Shown here: positions 57,316 through 64,000 of the stretch, piece after piece
Position numbering within the stretch: position 1 is the first letter of the stretch
Layout: each line of letters opens with the position of its first letter
Assembly: GCF_042652925.1 (NCBI RefSeq)
Contig: NZ_JBHSHC010000099.1
Coordinates: 1-64,000, forward strand
DNA length: 64,000 bases
Direction of reading: 5' to 3'
DNA from: Effusibacillus consociatus
Lineage (GTDB): Bacteria; Bacillota; Bacilli; Tumebacillales; Effusibacillaceae
Notes under the pieces: model-generated
Database searches by the model: none
The model's input: only the letters and a program-made list of their open reading frames with translations
What the model was told of the DNA's origin: nothing
Made by a program: the position numbers and the translations under genes

Positions 57316-60171
57316 ATGAAGCGAATTCAACGAGTTGAACAGTTATTGCTTCAATGGACAACCGAATGTTTTGATACAGAGAGCATGCATCCCCACCGAC
57401 CGCAAGGATGTACGGCCGAACTGATTGGAGAATCCCTTGGGATCGACCGCAGCAACGCCAGTCGGGATTTGAACTCTCTTGTCGCAGAACAAAAGGTGAT
57501 CAAGATTGGCGGCAAGCCAGTCTTGTTTCTTTCTTATGAAGGGTTAAAGCAAAAGTTTGGGCACAAGCTTGCCCGAAAACATCTGTACGACTCGTGGTCA
57601 GATTTTTATGATGGTGTTTCAGAAGGCAATGGGGAGCAGCCGGATGTTTACGATGCACCGCGTTATGTTCACGCAGCTTCTGCTTTTGACTCGCTTCAAG
57701 GGAAAAGCCGGTCATTAAAAAAGCCGATCGAACTGGCAAAGGCGGCTATTTTATACCCGCCAAACGGACTTCATACACTGTTAGTGGGCCCGACCGGAGT
57801 TGGTAAGACCTTATTTGCGGACAGTATGTATCAATTTGCTGTGGAAACGGGGCAGTTGCCGCCGAATGCGCCATTTATTTCTTTCAATTGCGCCGATTAC
57901 TCCAATAATCCGCAATTGCTGCTTGCCCAATTGTTTGGCGTCGAAAAAGGGGCCTACACAGGGGCAGAACGGGATCGTGTCGGAATGGTGGAAAAGGCAA
58001 ACGGCGGAATTCTCTTTTTGGATGAGGTTCATCGTCTTCCTCCGGAAGGCCAGGAAATGTTATTTCAGCTTTTGGATAAAGGAATTTTCCGAAGACTTGG
58101 CGAGACGGATTCACAACGAACCGCGACCATCCGGTTGATTGCGGCTACTACCGAGAATCCGAAATCCAGCCTTCTCATGACATTTGTTCGCCGATTGCCA
58201 ATGTTGATTCCGATTCCTTCCATAGCCGAAAGGACTCTGCAGGAACGGTTTTGCTTGATAGAGTATTTCTTTTCGGAGGAAAGTGCACGTGTTCAACGTC
58301 CTTTCCGGATTGCTCCGGAAGTTTTGAAAGCGCTTTTGTTGTTTGATTGTCCAGCCAACGTAGGGCAGCTAAAGAGTGAAATTCAATTGCTCTCAGCACG
58401 TGCGTTTCTGTCGCAAATTCACGATACTCATACGAATCGTCTTAAGGTAACGCTCGATCATGCCTCCGATCATGTACGTCAGGGACTGATGAGAATCCCC
58501 GAAAGGCGAAAGGAACTGGACCAGGTGCTGGAAAATCTTTCGACTGGACTGGATCTGAACAGAGAAGAGACAGAAGCGGCCCGCACGGAAGATCAGAGCT
58601 TGTACGAAATCCTGGAGCAGCAGGCCCAAGAGTTAAGGAAACGCGGGTTAAGCGAAGAAGAGATTACGAATGTGCTGTCAGTCGATATTGATGTTTACTT
58701 CCGCAAGTTTTTGCAGCGAGTCTCTGATCAATTTGAATCACGCAGGCAGGATATAATTCGGATCGTCGGGGAACAGTTCCTGGATACAATTGAAGAAATG
58801 TTTGATTTTGCTTCCCGGTACCTCCAACGGGTGTTTCCGTCACAAACAGTGTTTGGATGTGCTCTGCACATGCATGCCGCTGTGGATCGCATCCGGGCAG
58901 GAACTGCAATTCCGAATCCGGGACTGGCTGCCATTCAAAGACAGGCATCTTTGGAATACGAAACCGCACAGGAAATGGCGTCAATGTTTGCACAACGAAC
59001 CAATGTGACACTTCCGGAAAATGAAATCGGGTTCCTCGCGACGATTTTGCTGTCTGTTCTAAATACCACTCCCTCTCCAAAAGTGGGAATCCTTGTGATC
59101 GCCCATGGGAGTTCGACCGCATCCTCCATGTTGGAGGTGGCTCATCAATTGCTTGGGACGGCCCATGGTCGGGCCCTGGACATGCCGTTGGACACGGACC
59201 CGGACCTGGTCTTGGAACAAGCAGTGTCAACAGCAGGCGAGTTGGATGAAGGGAAAGGGATTTTACTGTTGGTTGACATGGGTTCCCTCGTTTCGTTTGG
59301 GCAGCTGATACAGGAACGAACCGGCATCCAAGTTCGAACGATTCCCAATGTCACGACACTCGTTGTGATGGAAGCGGTTCGCAAAGCAGCGCTAAGTTCT
59401 TCTACACTTGAAATGGTTTATGAATCGGTTTTGAAGGGAAGCGCCTTCACGCAATCGAGGCGGCCGTATCCCCCCGTTCGAACAGGTGTACTTCCGGTTG
59501 TGTGCGTAACAGGACAAGGGTCTGCCATTCAACTCAAATCCATCTTGGAAGAAAGGTTGCAGTTGCCGGATGATTACGAACTCAATATAGTTCCGGTATC
59601 CATTTCCTCATTCGAGGAAACGCCGGAATGTCTGGAAAAATTGCTTGGCGGTGTAAAGCCGTTGGCAATAGCCGGGACATTAAATCCGCATATGGAAGGG
59701 ATACCTTTTGTAAGCGCTCAAGAAATCCTGTCGGGAGAAGGAATTCACAGGATAGCACACTTGATACAAGCTTCCCTGGTTCCCGTTCATCGATCGGAGG
59801 AATCAAACTCCGTCTGGGATTCTTTATCCGGCACTCTCCGGAATTCGGTAAAAAGGGTGAACCCGTATTATGCGGTTCCGGCAATTATCAAAGCGTTTGA
59901 TCGTCTTGAGGAAAAATTGGATATTCGGGTCGATACCGATATCCGTATCGGATTGACAATGCATCTGGTCCTGGCAATGGAAAAACGGCTGGTTACCGGG
60001 AGTTGGCCGACCGAAGCGGCTGGTGAAAACGCTTCCGCCTGTTTTTCGGGGGAATGTGGGGTAGTAGCAGACATTTTCAATGCTGTAATGGCTGATTTTG
60101 GACTTGCGATTCCGGAAAGTGAATCCAGCCATATCCTCAGGTTGCTGGGAGGTGTTCGGGTTGGCTCGTAA
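57316..60171 (+). CDS. LevR-type sigma-54-dependent transcriptional activator with PTS regulation domains
   Basis: A 951-residue regulator from ATG 57316 (GGAGGGG upstream). Order of domains: N-terminal winged HTH (about 1-75); AAA+ sigma-54-activation domain with Walker A GPTGVGKT (158-165) and the sigma-54 contact loop GAYTGA (212-217); PRD1 with H518/H520 (ALHMHAAVDR); EIIA-mannose-like domain with H597 (VIAHGSST); EIIB-like domain with C730 (VVCVTGQGS); and PRD2 with H883. PTS phosphorylation of these residues would set its activity. The three PTS genes follow directly. It is the obvious partner for the sigma-54 promoter at 53342. Confidence 0.92.
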   Translation: MKRIQRVEQLLLQWTTECFDTESMHPHRPQGCTAELIGESLGIDRSNASRDLNSLVAEQKVIKIGGKPVLFLSYEGLKQKFGHKLARKHLYDSWSDFYDGVSEGNGEQPDVYDAPRYVHAASAFDSLQGKSRSLKKPIELAKAAILYPPNGLHTLLVGPTGVGKTLFADSMYQFAVETGQLPPNAPFISFNCADYSNNPQLLLAQLFGVEKGAYTGAERDRVGMVEKANGGILFLDEVHRLPPEGQEMLFQLLDKGIFRRLGETDSQRTATIRLIAATTENPKSSLLMTFVRRLPMLIPIPSIAERTLQERFCLIEYFFSEESARVQRPFRIAPEVLKALLLFDCPANVGQLKSEIQLLSARAFLSQIHDTHTNRLKVTLDHASDHVRQGLMRIPERRKELDQVLENLSTGLDLNREETEAARTEDQSLYEILEQQAQELRKRGLSEEEITNVLSVDIDVYFRKFLQRVSDQFESRRQDIIRIVGEQFLDTIEEMFDFASRYLQRVFPSQTVFGCALHMHAAVDRIRAGTAIPNPGLAAIQRQASLEYETAQEMASMFAQRTNVTLPENEIGFLATILLSVLNTTPSPKVGILVIAHGSSTASSMLEVAHQLLGTAHGRALDMPLDTDPDLVLEQAVSTAGELDEGKGILLLVDMGSLVSFGQLIQERTGIQVRTIPNVTTLVVMEAVRKAALSSSTLEMVYESVLKGSAFTQSRRPYPPVRTGVLPVVCVTGQGSAIQLKSILEERLQLPDDYELNIVPVSISSFEETPECLEKLLGGVKPLAIAGTLNPHMEGIPFVSAQEILSGEGIHRIAHLIQASLVPVHRSEESNSVWDSLSGTLRNSVKRVNPYYAVPAIIKAFDRLEEKLDIRVDTDIRIGLTMHLVLAMEKRLVTGSWPTEAAGENASACFSGECGVVADIFNAVMADFGLAIPESESSHILRLLGGVRVGS

Positions 60172-60475
60172 ACAAATTGCATTAGTGTGCAGTTTTGGGC
60201 TTTCCACAAGTTTATTGGTGCAGGCGATGGAACGTTCGGCGATTGATAAAGCAGCGGATGTTGAGATAAGCGCAATCGGGACGAGCGAATTGGCGGAAAA
60301 AGCCGAATCTGTGGATGTATTTCTATTAGCGCCTCAGGTAAGATACATGCTTCCGACAGTCGCCAAATACGGGAAACCGGTCGGTGTGGTGGACGGTCTG
60401 GTCTATGCCACGGCTGACGGATCCAAAGTGCTGGAACAGGCGTTACGTCTTGGCGCGGAAGAGGAGATCAAATGA
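60161..60475 (+). CDS. PTS lactose/cellobiose-type IIB component
   Basis: A 104-residue cytoplasmic IIB protein of the Lac family, phosphorylated on cysteine. The active site is C10 in LVCSFGLSTSLLVQAM, close to the usual V-C-x-x-G-x-S-T-S. Start TTG 60161 has GGGAGGTG upstream and overlaps the end of the regulator gene by 11 bp, so the two are coupled. Sugar specificity (cellobiose, lichenan or another beta-glucoside) is not readable. Confidence 0.88.
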   Translation: MARKQIALVCSFGLSTSLLVQAMERSAIDKAADVEISAIGTSELAEKAESVDVFLLAPQVRYMLPTVAKYGKPVGVVDGLVYATADGSKVLEQALRLGAEEEIK

Positions 60476-61827
60476 ACAGGTTGCTGGAATGGTTGGAACG
60501 AATCCTGCTGCCTGCCACAATGCGCATCGTCGAAAATCGCTATATGCAAGCAATTCGTAACGCGTTTATCGGAAGTGCTTTGCCGATGATTATTGTAGGT
60601 TCCGTATTTTTGTTATTTGCGATCCCGCCCATTCCGGCTGACATAACGGAAGGCATAATCGGAGAAATTAACCGCTGGCTGACTGAATATCGTCAGATTC
60701 TGTTCATTCCTTATCAGTTTACCTTTGGCTTGATCGCCCTGTGGGTCTGCTACGGAATTGCCTATCATCTTTCACAATTTTACAAGCTTGATGCAAGCAG
60801 ATTGGGCTTGACGGCTGTGTCCGCTCTGCTCGTGTTCTCCGTTCCGATCGGAATCCCTTCAGCCAGCGGAATGCTCGGATTGGAAGCAATCCGCGTGGAT
60901 CAGTTAATGGAAAATCTCGGAGCATCGGGATTGTTTGTGGCGATTCTAACCGGAATCTGGGTAGTGGAACTGAATCGCTTCCTGTTTCGTTACGGGATTG
61001 TGATCAAACTTCCTCCATCCGTTCCGGGGAACGTGGCACGGTCTTTTGAAATGATGATCCCGACGTTCCTCGTGGTGGCAACCGCTTTCCTTATCGAGTG
61101 GTGGGTGACGAGGACATTTTCACCGCATCCGTTAAACCCGGACAATGCTTTGACTCTTCCAAAGCTGATAATGTTGAAGCTCAGTTTTCTGGTTCAGGCG
61201 TCCGACACTCTGCCATCTGCAATTTTGCAGATTGTACTGATGATGCTTTTATGGGCGGTGGGGATTCACGGAATGAATGTGGTATCCTCTGTCGCTTATC
61301 CATTGTGGCAGACCAACCTGCAGTCAAACATCGCAAGTTACAGTGCGGGGCAACCGGCTACACATATTGTTTCAGAACCTTTTTTCCATATGTACTCCCA
61401 TTTGGGCGGTTCCGGTGCAACCTTGCCGTTAGTGATCATGCTATTGTGGTCGAGGTCGCAACAATTGAAGAGTGTCGGTCGTGTTTCCCTTATGCCGGGA
61501 ATCTTCAACATCAACGAGCCGGTTACGTTTGGGGTCCCGATTGCGTTAAATCCTATTATGGTGATTCCGTTTCTGATAGCGCCAACCGTGATTGTAACGA
61601 TTAATTATTTGGTGATGAAAATGGGCCTGGTGCCGGTGCCTGCCATTCAGCCGCCGTTGACGATGCCCGTATTCCTCGGCGGATTTCTTGCCAACGGAAG
61701 TTGGCGTGGGGCCGCCTTACAGGGGTTCGATTTGGTTGTCTCGGCTCTCATTTATTATCCGTTTTTCAAAATGTGGGAAAAACGGCTGCTGAATGATGCG
61801 GAAGGAGTGGCTAAGAACAATGTCTGA
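60472..61827 (+). CDS. PTS lactose/cellobiose-type IIC permease
   Basis: A 451-residue membrane permease of the Lac family with about ten hydrophobic segments. MQAIRNAFIGSALPMIIVGSVFLL near the N-terminus, GIHGMNVVSSV in the middle and the substrate loop FNINEPVTFGVPI near residue 350 are family marks. It overlaps IIB by 4 bp and IIA by 8 bp. Confidence 0.92.
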   Translation: MNRLLEWLERILLPATMRIVENRYMQAIRNAFIGSALPMIIVGSVFLLFAIPPIPADITEGIIGEINRWLTEYRQILFIPYQFTFGLIALWVCYGIAYHLSQFYKLDASRLGLTAVSALLVFSVPIGIPSASGMLGLEAIRVDQLMENLGASGLFVAILTGIWVVELNRFLFRYGIVIKLPPSVPGNVARSFEMMIPTFLVVATAFLIEWWVTRTFSPHPLNPDNALTLPKLIMLKLSFLVQASDTLPSAILQIVLMMLLWAVGIHGMNVVSSVAYPLWQTNLQSNIASYSAGQPATHIVSEPFFHMYSHLGGSGATLPLVIMLLWSRSQQLKSVGRVSLMPGIFNINEPVTFGVPIALNPIMVIPFLIAPTVIVTINYLVMKMGLVPVPAIQPPLTMPVFLGGFLANGSWRGAALQGFDLVVSALIYYPFFKMWEKRLLNDAEGVAKNNV

Positions 61828-62146
61828 GATGGAGCAATTGCAATTTAAAATCATCCTTCATGCGGGACAGGCCAAAAACGAAGCAATGGAAGCGGTGGAT
61901 CTGGCCATGAATGGCCGGATCGAAGAAGCGGAAGCAAAGCTGGTGACGGCACGAACTGAACTGGCCGCTGCACACAGTTTGCATAAAGAACTGCTTGGAC
62001 AAGAGGCACGCGGGGAGCTGCAATTGCCTCCGTCTTTGCTGTTGGTCCATGCGGAGAATCATCTGATGAGCGGGGTTACGGAACTCCAATTAAGCAATAC
62101 GATTGTAAAATTGTGCGGGAAGCTGGTGGCGAAGGGGAGCTTATAA
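61820..62146 (+). CDS. PTS lactose/cellobiose-type IIA component
   Basis: A 108-residue all-helical IIA protein. The phosphorylated histidine is H77 in LLVHAENHLM (family VHAQDHLM). ATG 61820 follows GGAAGGAG and lies inside the end of IIC. Last gene of the regulator-IIB-IIC-IIA unit. Its stop codon overlaps by 6 bp the 3' end of the convergent membrane-protein gene, with no terminator between. Confidence 0.92.
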   Translation: MSEMEQLQFKIILHAGQAKNEAMEAVDLAMNGRIEEAEAKLVTARTELAAAHSLHKELLGQEARGELQLPPSLLLVHAENHLMSGVTELQLSNTIVKLCGKLVAKGSL

Positions 62147-62605
62147 AGGATCGGCCACGAGCCTATTGTCAGTCGATCGCAGAAAAGAAAGATGCCAGCG
62201 CAGAAAGAGAAAGATCAGCACATAGGCCGGCGCCGAATACCAAAGTGACCATCCTTTGTATGTTAACCAGTGAACACGTACCGACAGCCATTCAAATAGT
62301 ACGGAAGAAGCTGCCCAGAACAGCAAATAGGCAAAAAAACGAGTCCGTTTTTCCGGCATGAAATTCAGAAATATCACACCAGCAGCAGGTGGCAGTGTAG
62401 AAAGGATAACTATATCGGACAATTGGATTCCAGGGGCTGGTCCAATATCAATCCAGTCCACTACATCCCCTAATATCAAGTCCGTTACGATTCCGAGACC
62501 GGATAAGGTGGTCCAAGTGACGTATATTTCTTTTCTGGTCAGCCGTTTCTTCATAAACAAGGCGACCAGAAGGGCAATTATTGTAGCGGCCGTCATAAAT
62601 ACCAT
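62141..62605 (-). CDS. Small polytopic membrane protein (CBO0543-like)
   Basis: A 154-residue protein with about four hydrophobic segments, basic loops (KKRLTRKEIYVTW) and the sequence SDIVILSTLPPAAGVIFLNFMPE, which is reminiscent of the CBO0543 family of Bacilli and Clostridia membrane proteins of unknown function. GAGGGG precedes the ATG (plus 62605-62603). Convergent with, and overlapping, the PTS IIA gene; divergent from the TPR gene. Confidence 0.7.
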   Translation of the reverse strand: MVFMTAATIIALLVALFMKKRLTRKEIYVTWTTLSGLGIVTDLILGDVVDWIDIGPAPGIQLSDIVILSTLPPAAGVIFLNFMPEKRTRFFAYLLFWAASSVLFEWLSVRVHWLTYKGWSLWYSAPAYVLIFLFLRWHLSFLRSTDNRLVADPL

Positions 62606-62716
62606 GAAGGAACCCCTCTTTTCAAAAGTGTTGGATTTAACTAAAGTATTTCACAAAAAATGTTTGAAATATGCAAATTGATGGGAACCGGACAAGTTGA
62701 TAAGATTTGCTTTTTT

Positions 62717-62744
62717 TTGTCAGCGAGGAGATCTATGCTATACT
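62717..62744 (+). promoter_or_regulatory. Sigma-A promoter of the TPR gene
   Basis: TTGTCA (62717-62722), 16-bp spacer, TATACT (62739-62744). A small hairpin, GAACAT-A-ATGTTC (62756-62768), follows in the leader. Translation starts at 62794. Confidence 0.65.
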
Positions 62745-62793
62745 GAGACTTAAGGGAACATAATGTTCTCACCGACAGCGGGAGGTGACCTGA

Positions 62794-64000
62794 TTGGACC
62801 AGCAACAGCAAATGAAGCGTCGACGCCCGGACAGCAATGTGATTCCGTTTCGTTTGGATGCCGCTTTTTTCTTTGAACGTGCTGTAAAACATTTGGACCG
62901 TCACAACCTGCAGAATGCCCTTAAGTATTTTCGCAAGGCGATGGAATACGAACCTGATAATCCTGTAAATCACTGCAATTTGGCGGGGGTTTTATCAGAG
63001 TTGGGGAAGTTCGAAGAGTCGAATGAGATTTTGGAGAATGTTCTTGAATCGATCGACCCGCAGATGTACGAGTGTTATTTTTACATGGCGAATAACTGGG
63101 CCAATATGGGCTTTTACGATAAAGCGGAAGAGTATGCCGCCCGTTACCTGGACTTGGAGCCGCAGGGCGAATTTGCGAAAGATGCGGAAGAAATGCTCGA
63201 AATTCTCATCGAAGAGTTTGGCGGGGGTGAAGTTCTTCGTCAGCGAGTGGAGGAAAAGGAGGCGGAGCGGAAAGAGCAGGATCTGGCCAGAAAACTGCTG
63301 GAACAAGGGAAGTTCATGGAGGCCACCACCTATCTTCAAAAAACGATAGATCAGCATCCGGATTTGATTGCGCCTCGCAATAACTTGTCTCTCGCATACT
63401 ATTACCTCGGTCATCTTGAGACTGCAGTGGACATTGCACAGGAAGTGCTGGTTAAAGACCCAAACAATATTCATGCAAGATGCAACCTGGCTGTTTTTTA
63501 TCAGCACCTGGGACGCAAAGAAGAGCTCGACAGTTTGTTGAACGGTCTGCGTAAGGTATATCCGCTGAATTTTGACCAAAGTTACAAGCTGGCCACCACA
63601 ATGGGGATTTTGGGAGAACACCAGACGGCTTACCGGTTGTTTTTGCAGCTCTCGCGCTGGACGGAAAATCCGGATCCTTCGCTGCTGCATTGTGTGGCTG
63701 CCTCTGCTTGCAATACAGGTAATTTCCCGTTTGCCAGACGGATTTGGCAGGATATCCAGATTCTTGACCCGAAGGGTGAAGTGGCCCCCTTTTATTTGAA
63801 ATTGCTGGATGAAGCTGAATCCGGTGGCACCTCGATCAGTCCGGTTTCTTACCACTATCAGATTCCGTTTCACGAACAGTTTAAGCAAATGCAGGAACAA
63901 ATGAAAACAGGCAAAACAGGCAACTGGCGGAATGATCCATTGATCCGTTCTTCCCTGTTCTGGGCCCTTCAGCATGGAGAGATTGAAACCAAGATCCAAG
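62794..64000 (+). CDS. Tetratricopeptide repeat protein (YvcD-like), 3' end outside the window
   Basis: An open frame of 402 codons running off the window. Start TTG 62794 has GGGAGGTGA upstream. It begins with a basic tail and then a series of TPR helices (NALKYFRKAMEYEPDNPVNHCNLAGVL, in part; CYFYMANNWANMGFYDKAEEYA, in part; then further repeats after a charged linker near residues 150-165). In B. subtilis the TPR gene yvcD follows the his operon and precedes trxB, so this is its likely counterpart, displaced here by the sugar-uptake region. Role unknown; TPRs mediate protein contacts. Confidence 0.82.
   Translation, partial: MDQQQQMKRRRPDSNVIPFRLDAAFFFERAVKHLDRHNLQNALKYFRKAMEYEPDNPVNHCNLAGVLSELGKFEESNEILENVLESIDPQMYECYFYMANNWANMGFYDKAEEYAARYLDLEPQGEFAKDAEEMLEILIEEFGGGEVLRQRVEEKEAERKEQDLARKLLEQGKFMEATTYLQKTIDQHPDLIAPRNNLSLAYYYLGHLETAVDIAQEVLVKDPNNIHARCNLAVFYQHLGRKEELDSLLNGLRKVYPLNFDQSYKLATTMGILGEHQTAYRLFLQLSRWTENPDPSLLHCVAASACNTGNFPFARRIWQDIQILDPKGEVAPFYLKLLDEAESGGTSISPVSYHYQIPFHEQFKQMQEQMKTGKTGNWRNDPLIRSSLFWALQHGEIETKIQ

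Noticed and set aside
57206..57316. Second sigma-54 promoter before the LevR-type gene
   Set aside because: No GG-N10-GC element fits in this gap; a sigma-A start or readthrough from the ABC operon is more likely.
62995..63999. Long open frame on the minus strand at the window end
   Set aside because: The plus strand here carries a continuous TPR reading frame from TTG 62794 with ribosome binding site and promoter; the minus frame is its shadow.

Overview
This 64 kb window is a chromosomal segment of a Bacillota bacterium of class Bacilli. Three things point there. The gene order hprK–yvoD–ppaX–yvoF–hisZGDBHAF(IE)…yvcD-like, uvrB–uvrA with pspC/yvlD nearby, and ftsE–ftsX–ctpB–minJ matches the Bacillus subtilis layout. 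Shine-Dalgarno sites are strong, and TTG or GTG starts are frequent. Lipoproteins and signal peptides are of Gram-positive type. Codon use is moderate in GC, and I would guess an Alicyclobacillaceae-type genus (Effusibacillus/Tumebacillus-like), but sequence alone does not settle that. There are no phage genes, insertion sequences, tRNAs or CRISPR arrays.

Layout. 1–100: the end of a 5S rRNA and its terminator. 264–4216: a YitT-type membrane protein, transketolase, a CuA-type cupredoxin lipoprotein and a cytochrome c lipoprotein. 4233–24210: an arginine block: argCJBD, a divergently placed short N-acetylglutamate-synthase-like acetyltransferase, carAB–argF, argG and argH. Four ArgR/AhrC-type operators (ARG boxes) lie on good sigma-A promoters here. 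The block is interrupted by a decayed subtilisin-like protease, a pyruvate-oxidase-like TPP enzyme and two cell-surface lipoproteins (deacetylase and glycoside-hydrolase-like). 24221–31590: a degenerate ParA/MinD-like protein, then ftsEX, ctpB, a MinJ-like protein and motAB. 31653–37692: uvrBA with a LexA box, a tiny Arg-rich peptide gene, and pspC–yvlD behind a sigma-W-type promoter.

37785–45657: a HAD phosphatase, a PucR-type regulator, an MsmX/UgpC-type ABC ATPase, hprK, an M23 peptidase, yvoD, ppaX and yvoF. 45672–52475: the complete histidine operon hisZGDBHAF(IE), behind a sigma-A promoter with a palindromic operator. 52566–62146: a sugar-uptake region. It holds a xylose-type ABC transporter with a consensus sigma-54 (-24/-12) promoter and a CcpA cre-like site, followed by a LevR-type sigma-54 activator and lactose/cellobiose-type PTS IIB, IIC and IIA. 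This is the most unusual arrangement in the window, since sigma-54/LevR control is classically tied to PTS operons. 62141–64000: a small membrane protein and the start of a TPR protein (yvcD-like).

Other things of note are a paired hairpin element placed 22–23 nt before two unrelated start codons, a ~51-bp-spaced array of degenerate hairpins between argG and argH, five unannotated small ORFs, and two genes that each lost their catalytic core and carry a frameshift.
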